From Synchiropus splendidus (taxonomy: Eukaryota > Chordata > Actinopteri > Syngnathiformes > Callionymidae): a stretch of 64,000 nucleotides of DNA. Numbering within the stretch: position 1 is the first letter of the stretch; each line of letters starts with the position of its first letter. Shown here piece after piece: positions 53,038-64,000 of the stretch. The notes below the pieces were generated by a model that was not told the origin of the DNA, searched no databases, and saw nothing but the letters and a program-made list of their open reading frames with translations. Both the position numbers and the translations under genes were made by a program. The stretch is taken from the NCBI RefSeq assembly GCF_027744825.2, contig NC_071336.1, positions 11,471,001-11,535,000 of the forward strand, read 5' to 3'.

Positions 53038-56000
53038 ATGGATGCGCACGTCAAAGAGGGACAGCTGTACGTGCAGCATCTGAAGTTTGGGAAGGTAGGA
53101 AACTGTACCGACCAACATTCCAACAGCATATGCTCGTCGACACACTGTAACTTGCAAATGATTAAAAACGTCTGCGTTTGACGAGGTTAGACAACTTGAT
53201 TCAATTTAAACGGATTTACTTCATCTCGAAATACAAGCGTTAATCTCAGACTAGAGTGACACCTTCAAACGACCAATCCAATTGGAGGAATGGAGGCACA
53301 TTTTCCACAGAATTGGTCGTAATATAAAAGAAAAACAGATCATTGACCAGTTCAGGAAGTTTACAGATAACCACGTGATTATAATAAAACGCCATGATAT
53401 AAGTCTTATTTGTCATAGTGGGTGAACAACAGTGTAGTTCTTATATACTCCTCACCTGGGCTCCTTAAAGTGTGACCCTCACACACTGAGTGATCCACTT
53501 TCCAGTCCCAGTCGGTATAAAAATGTACAAATTCCATGTCACCTCCTCCTGCACGGTGGTCTCCTCAGGCCTCTTGACCCTGCTCTGACTGGACCCAGGG
53601 GGAGCTTTCATGAGCCGAACAAGCTAGAAAACCTGGTGAAATGTTGGACCCGTCTTTGTAGAATTTCCATTCAAAGCTCTACTGGTTGTGCTCTGAGTCT
53701 AGGCTGAATTGTCCCTGGGATGGGACTCTTCTTCAACAAGGAAACTCACTATAGCAACTTTACGAGTTGAAGAGTGAAGACATTCCAGTAACAAGCAGGA
53801 GGAAGGAGGTGTTTCTTTGAGATGGTCCGCTCATCTATCATGCATTATTGTAGCTCACGCAAATTAGTGCCAATACGCAGTTGTCCGTCTGAGTTCTGTG
53901 ACGTAACCAACTGTTGATGTGTGTGTGTGTTCTCTGTAAAAGGCTCTTTGTTTATCTCTCAGTCCCAGTGGTCATATGACGAAAAGCAAGCAAATGTTCT
54001 GTTTCCTGCTGGAAGATCCTCCAAAACACATGACGGCTCTTCCGCACCGCAACAATGAGTGTCAGAACATGTCGGCTGTTATTTGGGCTCAGTCGCTTTC
54101 AATTACAGTCGCAACTGATACAACCAGAACAAAACACTTTGCTGAGAGTAAGAAATATAAAATGCACAGTGAGGTGAGCTTCTCCAGTGCATCTTCTGTG
54201 TTCACGTGTGGTGTCCACCTCCTCTTCTCTGTTGCCTCCCCTCCTAATGTTGTACAATAATAGATCATATAATACACATTATTAACAAGAAACAGCTACT
54301 TGGTTAAACCACACACCAATAATGCTTGAAGGAAGTGAGCAACGTCCTTTGTTCCCTCAGTAATTTTGCCCTGGTTTTCTTGTCCTTTTAACCACACAAT
54401 TTTTATATGACGACGTGAGTCGTATTAATTCAATGCAGACTTTTTTCTGGCTTGCAAATGATCCACATGACTCATTCTGCCTTCTATCATTGTATTGATT
54501 CAAACCACAAATGTTTCTGTCTCCTTGTAATGTTTTTAGAGACGCTGTATCCTGTAGATAGTCTACTATCTATTTGAATGCTCAACACCAGAGCATCACA
54601 TTCAACGTGAATATTTTGTCATTGGCGTTCGTTGAGTTGAACCTGAACAACTGTTGGAGACATACAGTAAAAAGGGTCCAAACATGCAGACTAGTCACTG
54701 ACTTCCCTGACCATAAGTCAACTAGTTCGCATATGTTTCTGACTGTACCTTTTGTAAATAGTAATAAAAAAAAGATCTGAAAAATGTGAAAAGGTGGTGT
54801 GAAAGATATGTGTCCTTTGATGTGGATGCGACGCCTAGTTGACTCATGAAGCTGTGGGTGACTAATAGCTGATCATAGTCAACTAGTCGCTGCAGGCTCC
54901 ACATCAAGTTAACACAATATCAGCAAGTCAGACGCATGCACTTTTGTTATCATGTCTTTACTTGGCAGCCATTTAAGGTTGGGGAAAAAAAAAAAAATAT
55001 GATCATATGATCATAGAGGTAGTGGTGAGTGCTGGAGCCCCGCAGCTAAGAAGGTCGTAGGTTTTACTCTACTGCTCGAGACAATTGACAGGATGGAAAG
55101 TGTGTCCTTTCTGCAGCGGCCCAGTGTTTTCTCTGGGCCCTCTGGTTTCTTCCCACTGTCCAAAAAACATGCACAGGTGATGTGGTGATGAGGTGCGAGC
55201 ACGAGTGGCAGGTTGGCGACCTGTTCATGCATTTGGCTCCAGCTCCCCATGACACTCGTGGGGCATGGAGTAGAAGAGGATGAGATGAGATGGAATAAAT
55301 ATCTGTTTCCGTAGATTTCAAGGTTCAAGGCTGAGAGAGAAAAGATAATCTGAGCTTTGGTTTGTCTTCCAGAAAATATTTCAAACTCATAAGCAGCAGA
55401 TAGTACTGGCCTATTAATAACCCAGCACTACCTGTTTTGAACCATTTTAGAGCCGTGGAAAAATAAAAATCGATGGATGGTGTCACGATTTTGTGCACAT
55501 GTGAGGACAGACTGACAGATCGAAGAGTTCAGTTGTGAAACAGGAAGACACCAGCAACACTAGTTCTTTTCTGAGTTTCATCACCTATTTTAGCTGATTT
55601 TTCCATTATGCGTATCAGGCATGCACACGCGTGCACGCACACACACTCACACAAGCATACATTAAAATATAGAATGACAGGAAGCGAGTGGGTTTTGTTC
55701 GCACCGAACATCCTCCGAGCTTCCTCTTTTTGACCTCCAAGGGTTGCACCTGTTTTTCAGTTGATCACTCAGTGTTTGATGAGGTAGCCGTGTAGTAGAA
55801 CATGCTGTGGTCTTTTTACTTCACTTTGTATTCTCCATTGGTTAGAGCTTCTGTTTTCAAAATACCGTGTGAATGTTCCATCTTTTCACTGTTTAAAGCT
55901 GACCGAAACAAAGACACTGGTTTGACCTGGCCCTCACCAGGGTATACTGCGTGGCCCTGTTGGATAGTCAACGCTCCACCTCTGCTCTTCTCTTCTTTCA

Positions 56001-58045
56001 GAAGTGGAAGAAGAACTGGTTCGTGCTGTACCCGGCCAGTCAGAATGGAATCGCACGACTGGAGTTCTTCGACTCTCACGGTGGTGGAGGCAGCTCTGGC
56101 GGCAGCTCAGGAGGCGTGAGCAATGAAAAGACCCGTAAACTGGACAAGAAAATCATCCGGCTCTCGGAATGCATCTCCATCCTGCCGGCTCTGATTGAGA
56201 ACTGCCCCAAAGACAACATGACAGCGTTCTGTGTGGAGACCAACTACAAGACATACGTATTTGCTGCGGAGAAGACTGCTGCCAAGGAGTGGATGGACAT
56301 GATGTGTGACATCGCCTTCAAGGTATGGCCTTGTCATTACCCACGTGTCTTTCATTCGAGTTTCCTTTTTGTTTTCAATCTTGTTCTGTGTGTCTGCAGG
56401 GAGGGGGCAGCAGCTGCTGTGCTGCTGATGCTAGCGATGCACCACAGGAGATGCAGATGTCTGAAAACCTCATCTACTACTCCAGGGAGGAGGGTGAGTC
56501 ACAGGTGGTTGATGAGGAGATGAATGGAGTCAAACCTGGTTCTCTGTTGTCAGTGAATGAATTCTGGGTGACCGTCCAGCGAACGGAGGCTTCTGACCGC
56601 TGCAGACTGGCAGGAAACTACTGTCTGAAAGCAGACAAAGACGCTCTGATCCTTAAAGATCCAAAGACCAAGAAGAATGTTCTTGTGTGGCCATACAAGT
56701 TACTGAGGAGATACGGAAGAGACCGGGTAAGTGAATCGAGAATGGCGTCTCTCACGGAGGAGGTCAAGGCTGACAGTGACTGATGTTCACGTTCCAGGTG
56801 ATGTTCTCCTTTGAGGCGGGGAGGCGCTGTGATTCGGGTCCTGGCAGTTTCACCTTTGACACCAAGCAAGGCAATGAGATCTTTGCGCTGGTGGCCCAGG
56901 CCATCCAGTCTCAAAAGGCTCTGGAAGATGAGCGACATCTCAGCTATCCCACAAGCTTCGAGTCAGACACCCTTCCTTCACTACACCAATTACGAAACAA
57001 TGTTGCTATGCCAGCCGGAGGCGGGGACTCCAGCAGCTCCAGCAGTCGAGAGGCGGACGGAGACTCTGGAGGCAGCAAACCCGGATCGGCCGATGGTATT
57101 CTGGGGAAGAGAGAGGGAAGTGACGGAGGCAGAGCAGCTGGAGGAGCAGGAAACAAAGGCAGGAGCTTACCAGAGCCACCGGCCAAGTTGGGGATTTTGG
57201 TTCGCCCCGGCCATGGAGCAGCTAAAAGTGTGGAGCCTGCTGGATTTTATTCCGAACCAGTTGACTCAGTCCGCCTGCATCTGCAAAACACTGACTCCTT
57301 CTACTCAGACCCGGTAGATACTATTAAAGACCAGAGTCAGTCCAGCAGCCCGTCCTCCCCACTTGTGCCTGCCCCTCGGCTTCGGCCCGTGGGTGTTGAC
57401 ACTGGAGGCGGTGCAGCCCAATCGGACCAGCACCGGAAACCACCTGACCTGTACTCCCATGTATACGACCGCATCAATATGGACCTCAGCCAGAAAACCG
57501 GCATGCTTTCTCTAGATGAGGCGGGAGGCAGTGGAAGAGGGGGGTCAAGCTGGAGAGCCCAGGACAGTCAGGCAATGGCAGCTTCGTCTCCCCCGGCGCA
57601 ACGTCAGGAGCACATTTATGACGAACCAGAGGGCTGCGCCCAAGTGAACATAGGGATGAGCATTTACGACGAAGCCCGGCTGGAGCCTTTTGGCCTGTGG
57701 GGCGCGGAGGAAGCGGGGTCCCCTATAAGCCTGGATGGAGAATACGACACCCCCACCCACAGACAGTCACCACCGCAGGTGGGGCAGGAAAGATGCCCTC
57801 CAAGGTGGCCCAAACCCAGCACGGCGCCCAAACCCAGCAGGTTTGCAAGAAAGGATCCCGAGAAACATGGCAGCAACTTGAACAACAACAACAATCAGCG
57901 GAAAAGCAGCGAGGGAGGAGAAGGAGTGAGGGAGCTGTACAGCAAAGTGTCCAAACACAAGCCAGGTACTTCCTGGTACAAACGGAGTAAAACACCACCG
58001 CTCAGGTCGCCTGACATCATCTACGACAACCTGGGCGACATTTAA
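53038..58045 (+). CDS. dok1: docking protein 1 (Dok-1), PH/PTB adaptor
   Basis: A cytoplasmic adaptor phosphorylated by tyrosine kinases that recruits RasGAP and damps Ras/MAPK signalling. Coding exons: 53038-53094, 56002-56322, 56400-56493, 56554-56726 and 56798-58045. They total 1,893 nt, or 630 aa, longer than human (481). The PH domain covers about 1-126 (KKNWFVLYPAS; AAKEWMDMMCDIAF). The IRS-type PTB domain covers about 158-260 (EFWVTVQRTEASDRC; RRYGRDRVMFSFEAGRRC). The Gly/Ser/Pro-rich tail has RasGAP-SH2 type pYxxPxD sites YSEPVD (Tyr 366) and YSDPVD (Tyr 384). It also has YDEPEG (Tyr 489), YDTP and a C-terminal IIYDNLGDI. Glycine-rich inserts account for part of the extra length. The 60-nt intron at 56,494 is in frame and could be retained. 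Intron 1 is 2.9 kb and contains a SINE. Confidence 0.95.
55015..55297 (+). mobile_element. tRNA-derived SINE in dok1 intron 1
   Basis: The order of blocks is that of a widespread fish SINE. It has a tRNA-like head with AGAAGGTCGTAGGTTT. TTTCTTCCCACTGTCCAAAA and ACATGCA follow, then TGGCGACCTGTTCATG, and a tail of GATGAGATGAGATGG. It has diverged clearly from any consensus. Confidence 0.65.
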
Positions 58046-58858
58046 CTTTTTTTACAGCCTCCGCTTTTCGTGAACTTTTTTTTTTCGCAGCCCATGAATG
58101 CATCGGTTCAGTGTATTATTAAATCTCGGTCCTATGAATGTCTTTTCACTGTACGGTTAATTTAAAATGTCATCAACCTCAGAGGGAATGCACTTGTTCA
58201 AATGTTTTTTAAAGGTGATGTGAATACACAAACAGACCGGTGTTAAAAACCAACATGCTAAAATGAAGTCCTGTGTCATGTGATGTCGCTGGCTAGCCCA
58301 CGCACAACCCAGGAGTTAGCAGCAGAAATTCTGATCGATGGAATTGTATTTCCACTCCATCTGCATTATTGTAGCACGAGACAGAGATTTGAAAGTTGCT
58401 GGTCTGCATTTAATATTTTGCACGGATTATGACCGGATGTGTCCGTTGGCAGAATATTTGAAGTAAATCATGGTGAGGGTCTGGCTTTGGGGCAGCTTGC
58501 TGAAATGTACGAGTCAGATTTACAGATGTTTCAAACGTAAACATCTGTTAAGAGACATTGGCTGATTGTTTTCTGTACACACAGAGCATGTACTTCCCAA
58601 AATACAGCTCCGAACAGACTGAACTGGAACTATTTCAGCACGAAGGCGCGAGTGTGTCTGGACAATAAAAGTCATTGTTTAGTCTCTATATAGATAAAGC
58701 TTCTTTTTTGGAGCAAACAGGAAACGCGGAACTCTATTTGGGTCGAGGAAGTGGACTGTGGTCTTACGTGACTGTATGAACTTTTGCACGTTGATAACAT
58801 GCCTTGCATATGAAGATGATATATAAATGCCTGTATAATTTGACTAATATCAAATAAA
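58046..58858 (+). other. dok1: dok1 3' UTR
   Basis: Noncoding sequence after the stop, with AATAAA at 58,664-58,669 and at 58,853-58,858. Confidence 0.65.
58664..58858 (+). terminator. dok1: alternative poly(A) signals of dok1
   Basis: Two AATAAA signals about 190 nt apart would give 3' UTRs of roughly 0.64 and 0.83 kb. Confidence 0.6.
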
Positions 58859-61800
58859 ATGTCCCTTTGAGCTGCGTCACTATTTCCCCCACTTTCGTAA
58901 ATGTTCCTTCGGTTTCAGACCTCTGTTTTCGTTCAGTCCTTTTTGTTCCAGTCCACTTAAGCACACAAGCAGCCGAATTATAAACAGCAGCCTCTTTTCA
59001 TGCTTCATTCTCACTTCTGCTTCTTACTTTTGTGGTTACTCTGCTGTTTGGTTGCTCTGGTGACAGCTAGCTGCTATGACGCAATGTTAGTGTTGGGGCA
59101 GCGAGAGCGTGAACTGAAGAAGCTTTGTCACTTCAACACTAACTTTTAGCAACCTTCAAACCACAGCTACCTCTGCTGGCTCCAGCCCCGGCCACTTCTT
59201 TCACGGCAGAGAAAGAGAATCGGAGCGCAGAAGAGCAACAACCAACGTCTGTCTTTCTCATTAAACCCTGAATGAACTCGGAAAAAAGGCAGAGTACACA
59301 CGCACTTGTTTTCAGCCCTTCGCAGAACACGATGTGCTTTTGCTGAATCGTAATACAATGACACATGTTGAGTGCACAGCGATCACACATGGAGAGCTGC
59401 AGGCATCACCTCCCCAAAACTTCATATGTGCAACACTGGTGTTGTTTTGTGAAGTAACGTAAGTAAAGCTCCCAAAAGTCATCTACTGAACAATTCCAGG
59501 CCAGTACACCCACTCCTGTTACACAAAGGGGGAGAGGCGGAGCTACAGTATCAAACAGTACATTCCCTAATCTATAACTGCACACATAAAGAGACAATGA
59601 CCAACCAAGTTTCTCGAGGTGAGGAATGCAAATGGCATTAGAAGAATGGAATGAAGAGCAGTGGTTGCTCTAGTAAAATATTTAACTCGACAGAAGCAGA
59701 AGAGAAGGTCATTCAGCTGTAGTAACTGCAGTAGAAATCGCGTCGGCTGAATAATTTACAGTCTTTGCAGTGACAGTGTCAGTGTTGAATAAGTGGTTTG
59801 GGAAACTTGGTGATGAAATAGTGGGATCTGCAGTCACTCACTACCTGAACTGTTGAAAAGTTCAGGTAGTGGAGGAGATGGGAACGAATCATTAGAGCTA
59901 TTGCAAGATATAAACAACATTAACCTCCTGAGATGCTGCGTCCTCACACAAGGACACACATTTCAATACCTTTTTTTTACATTGACATTATGAGCCACAT
60001 TAAGAGACCATCTTGTCAAGGTTTTTTTCCAACCTAAATTACAATATATTGAAATAATTGTGTATCTGTAAAAAGAGGTAAAATAATAATATAAACACAC
60101 CAACAAAGATAAATTAAAAAAAGTAAATAATCCCATCCAAGCATTCAGAAAGAAACAACTTTTTGTTGCCTCGCAAGGCATCAAAATGTGACACATTTTC
60201 ACAAATAGTGATACAGATATTTAGGTTATTTTACCTCCTTGTACTTCAAAATAGAATATTCAGCCCAGACAATAGACAGGTCACTAGTATTTGTGAGAAT
60301 ATGCAGTAGAAGTAAGAGATTGAAGTAGCTCCAACAGTTTGGCCAGCAGCAAAGGAACAGGACAAGTGTGGCTGTAGAAGCGGCACAGTATGTGGGCCGC
60401 AGTCAAATATTTGTCATAAGAAGAGAGTGGCAGAACAATTGTATCTGCAGTGGGAAGTTCTTAAAAAACTCAAGACTGATACCAAGAGCCTGCAAGAATT
60501 AGAGGATGTGGAAGTGGGAGATAAAACAAAAGAAAGACTACATCAGCATGATCTGTGATGTGTGTAGCAGATGTGCAAAGCTTGTGACTGTGGCTCACAG
60601 GAGAACAGCAGAAGCCCCACTGACTGGGACATAGTAAAAGCTGTTGGAACAAGAGGTAGATCTATTGTTGAGATTCCAACCACAGTCTGCACGAGACAAG
60701 ATTAGCAGTCTAGACACTTGATTTCTGACACACATGCACGAGTCACCTAGATCTGCGTGTGTGTCTTGAGTGTGACCTGTACAGTCACAGGAAGGAAGCA
60801 GCGTGTTGGTCAGTCGGACAGTTGTTTTCTGTCCTGCAGTGCAGGAGGAAACCAAACAGCCAGCATGAAGCAGGAAGTCAGTGTGGAGATATTATCCTGC
60901 GCCCAGTGACATGCAAAATATTTAGCACACCGGGAAACTCAGGTCAAACACGAGGTCCGATTTGACGCCAACTAATGAAATCACTGATGGAGGAAAGAGG
61001 AGGCGAGGACTGACTGTCTAGAGTGAAACAAATGGGTCACTGCTCGGGAAGCCACCATTCTAAACTCACAATGACTAAATCGTGATTAAAATGGATTTTA
61101 AAAAAATGTGTAGACCATATTTTCAGAATTTCAGAAGTCAGCTAAAAAAGGTGACTAAAAAAGTCCACATACACATTATTAAACAAGAGAAATATTTAAT
61201 AACAACATTGTGACCTGCTGGAAAATGTGAACACAGATGAACATTTGAATTCACTGATGACCTTTACTGAACCGACTGAAACGAATTAATAACACACACT
61301 GACTCAAATCGAACGAAAGCTGATAGGAAAAAAGCGCTGCAGGGACAGAAGGAGGGAAGTAGGTAAAATGTCAGCTGGGCATTTTCGAGGTTCCCTCACA
61401 TTTCAAGACAATAGAACCATTGTGGTGGGGATCCATGAACATGTAAGTCTTATGACATCACAGCGTGATCGAGGCATCTGGACGTACGAAGGCGCTGCGA
61501 GGGGGAGAAATGGCGGGAGTGTTTAACAACCTCTGCATTGAGGAAGCACAAATTCATGCATGTCTTCATATAGATTACATGTGAGCACTCTTTGCATAGA
61601 CCTGACACATCTTTTCATAAAATTGAGTCATTGTTCCCGATATTAATGGCTCCACTCACAGCCCCCAAAGAAGGAGCCATGTGTGGGGGGGAGCAGAGCA
61701 GAGAGGCTGCTCTGTCTGGTACTTGTGTCTCATCAGACTCCAGTTCTGTGCTCAGATGAAAGCTGGGGCTGCAGGCAGCCTGTGCGTTTGGTAATTTGGA

Positions 61801-62470
61801 GTTTAACTTCCTGTTTGTATAATCTAATGTCTCCCTTTAGGGGGTGTTTTATTAATCTTGCTCTCCTATTGTCCTGCTATTTCCTTTGTTTTTATCTTTT
61901 CAGGGGAAGTTTTGCAGCCTCAGCAATGTAACCGACACTGACACCTGCTGACATGGCTGCTTGTTAAAGAGTGCGGCTAGTGCCCTTCGCTTGAAGAATC
62001 AAACGTCTGCTGTTACTCTCTAAAGGCAGCGTTTGAGTCTCAACTGTATGATGCTTCTTATAAATTTTATTATGTGTTTTGGTGTGTGACTCCTCTGCTG
62101 TGTTTCATGGAAGGCCCATCCGAACATGGTACCACAGTAACACTACAACAAGTATGCACACAACACGTTCAACTCAGTGACTCATCTTTGTGGCTTTCCA
62201 CAGGACAAAGTGCTGCGTGGGGGCTTTCATTGCTGCGGCTCCTGGTCAAAAGCCTCAGTGATGGACGGGACACCTTGGCTGGAGGTGGGCCGAGGTGGGA
62301 GGGGTAGCAAGAGGATGGTGAATAAGGAGCTACAGTCGCTTGAATTTTGTTGTTCAGCCCTGTGTGACGTGTCTGGTTGTGCTACTGAAAAGAAAAGAGT
62401 GAGGAAATCGAATGGCTGCACAATTTACAGTTATCAGAGAATGTGTAGGTATATATTTTACAGAATGAAT
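58859..62470. other. region without recognisable gene
   Basis: I recognise no protein-coding exon on either strand. A plus-strand acceptor-like pyrimidine tract ending TTTTCAG occurs near 61,902 and a plus-strand AATAAA at 62,468-62,473, so an untranslated part of an unknown transcript is possible. A perfect hairpin lies at 59,839-59,871. Confidence 0.4.
59839..59871. other. perfect 13-bp inverted repeat with 7-nt loop
   Basis: CACTACCTGAACT, seven bases, then AGTTCAGGTAGTG. The pairing does not extend usefully beyond 13 bp, so it is short for a microRNA precursor. Confidence 0.7.
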
Positions 62471-62492
62471 AAAAAGTAATAATCATGTGTTG

Positions 62493-62823
62493 TTTATTTA
62501 AATATGTATATTTTGTCTAAATGTAGTAATGTACTTCAATAGAAAGCTGAAAATCACACTTAAATGCCATTTAAAAAGGAAGTCGCAACGTCAATGATTG
62601 TCTCAAAGTTTGAAATCAGCGATTCCCTTGTATGGTAGCGAGGACCGTTCGGCAGGAGACGACTCAAGGCTTTAATGACTTCAGACAGGATGACGACAAT
62701 AAAGAAAATGACTAGTGGTTTTGTCACATTTTGCAAAGAGCGATCGGCGAAAGAGGAAGTGGGCGAAGCTCGGGAGGATGTGAGGAAACAGATAGAGAAA
62801 CACAGAAATGGCACAATGGCCAT
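62493..62823 (-). CDS. weak candidate terminal exon with one hydrophobic segment
   Basis: On the minus strand an 87-codon frame (62,823-62,560) contains a hydrophobic stretch, KPLVIFFIVVILSEVI, and ends SFLNGI before TAA. An AATAAA follows 60 nt later (62,493-62,498). An acceptor-like CCTCCAG lies at about 62,835, with the frame open to it. I do not recognise the protein. The opposite strand also has an open frame here, so this could be chance. Confidence 0.2.
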
Positions 62824-63182
62824 AGCAATGGGGCCTGGAGGGCAGGTTCCTCAGTGATAGATGAAAGTAATGTACTATACAGAAGCACAGAAGCAAGCAC
62901 GGTGTGTTCAGGGGAACATCACTGATGAGTCACTGCTACACGGCGACAACATCTTGATCACAGTCGACAAGAGAACAGAAGATGACAGGAAGTGCAATCT
63001 AAGATATTCAACAGTGGCCACTGATTGGATTAGATTAGAGAAGAAGTGTCATTTACAACACTTGATAAAACACTTATGACTCAACATGAGAGAAAGAGCT
63101 CAACTGGAGTTCATTTTGATTCTGTGGATATCTTCCACGGTCTCTCTAATCACTACTCTGTAATGTTGTCGTACGGGAGATG

Positions 63183-63695
63183 AGACTTTTTTAGGGTCTC
63201 GTGCTCGGACTGGGTGGACTCGGGATTTCCAGTCAAGACCGGTCTATTCAGGACCGACAGAGAAAACATAATAATAATCATAATTGGTAAAAGACACATT
63301 CTGGCTTCTCACTTTTGCTGCGTTGTTTCTTTGATGTTTTTCAAACTGATCCACAAATGGGCCACAGTGGCTACATGTTTTTGCAGCAACCAGTATACCT
63401 AAGCCCCAGTAAGGTGACTGAAGGATGTTAATTGTCAGACTGGTGCTGCTTGTTTCAGCTGACACCTGACTGGTTACCCAATGGAACAATAACCTGCACC
63501 CGCTGCAGCTCAGTTGTGGATCAAGTTTCCTTATACCTACTGTCTAGACCTAGTCTCTGTCTCAACCTCCAAATATCTTAGTCTCGACTCGGTCTGGATC
63601 TCCAAATATCTTGGCCTTGTCTCGGCCTCGATACTCTATAGTCTTGATTATGTCTTGGTCTCATTTGGTTTGGTCTTGACTACAACGCTATTTCT
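63183..63695 (+). repeat. GGTCTC-rich dispersed repeat, second copy
   Basis: It begins with GGGTCTCGTGCTCGGACTGG and, after an ATT-like stretch and unique-looking DNA, ends in repeated TCTCGACTCGGTCT/GGTCTTG words to ACTACAACGCT. It shares its end with the 36,830-36,993 block. The outer limits are approximate. Confidence 0.5.
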
Positions 63696-64000
63696 CTGAA
63701 TTTCAGTACTTCTTGTTCTGCCTATCAATTCATGAATATGGAAAGGCTAAATGTTGCTCTATTAAAGGTAAAAAAATAATAACTTTAGACAGATGACAAC
63801 TCAAGTTTGACCTCTACATAATAGTGTCAACAGTCTACCTGACGCTGCTGTCTGAGGCCTGCAGCTCTGGCGCCCTCGTGTGGCTGTGACCTGCGAACGG
63901 GTGACTGGAGTCTGAAAGTACGGAAAAAATAGAAAGAATGCATGCAGCGTTTTTTGTTTTCTTCGGCAAAACATGACGCCTTGGCACAAACGAAACAACA

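Noticed and set aside
56811..57317. 168-codon plus-strand frame over dok1 exon 5
   Set aside because: It is out of frame with the PTB domain. The in-frame reading gives clear Dok-1 motifs.
62177..62479. 100-codon plus-strand frame
   Set aside because: It has no known motif, ends next to AATAAA by chance or as UTR, and no splice support can be seen.

Overview
The window reads as nuclear DNA of a teleost fish, probably a compact-genome percomorph. The genes are split into many short exons with canonical GT-AG introns, some only 60-110 nt long. Promoters are CpG-rich. The repeats are fish types: Tc1-mariner, hAT, a tRNA-derived SINE, a LINE 3' tail, and long CA/GT and ATT microsatellites. Nothing bacterial, plasmid or phage-like is visible. 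The gene models below were spliced by eye, and in each of the five complete models the exon lengths sum to a whole number of codons.

Layout from left to right. 1-13,000 is AT-rich and holds no coding exon I recognise. It may be a large first intron, because a 17-codon candidate first coding exon lies at 13,045-13,095 (-) in front of a CpG-rich, promoter-like stretch at 13.2-14.2 kb. 16,108-20,143 (-) is a 13-exon kelch-repeat protein (541 aa). It is head-to-head with cct7 (20,848-25,409, +, 12 coding exons, 546 aa), a subunit of the TRiC/CCT chaperonin. 26,395-38,053 (-) is hspa12b (13 coding exons, 680 aa), a divergent HSP70-like ATPase that converges on cct7. 42.8-47.3 kb (+) is paip2b, an inhibitor of poly(A)-binding protein, with two candidate first exons. 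49,190-52,203 (-) is nagk, N-acetylglucosamine kinase (10 exons, 347 aa), head-to-head with dok1 (53,038-58,045, +, 5 exons, 630 aa), a PH/PTB docking protein. From 58.9 kb to the end only repeats and one weak candidate exon (62.56-62.83 kb, -) are visible.

The genes do not form one pathway. They are a conserved neighbourhood: the human orthologues of cct7, paip2b, nagk and dok1 all lie on chromosome 2p13, whereas human HSPA12B lies on 20p13. Two head-to-head pairs (kelch/cct7 and nagk/dok1) share promoter regions of about 0.7-0.8 kb.

I found no new biological system. The points most worth a second look are these: a three-level nested transposon in an hspa12b intron; a small dispersed repeat family that carries a CTCF-like core, together with separate strong CTCF-like cores, one of them between the convergent cct7 and hspa12b 3' ends; a 60-nt in-frame intron in dok1; two in-frame starts of paip2b; HSE-like sites in the kelch/cct7 promoter; and an unassigned first coding exon at 13.05 kb.
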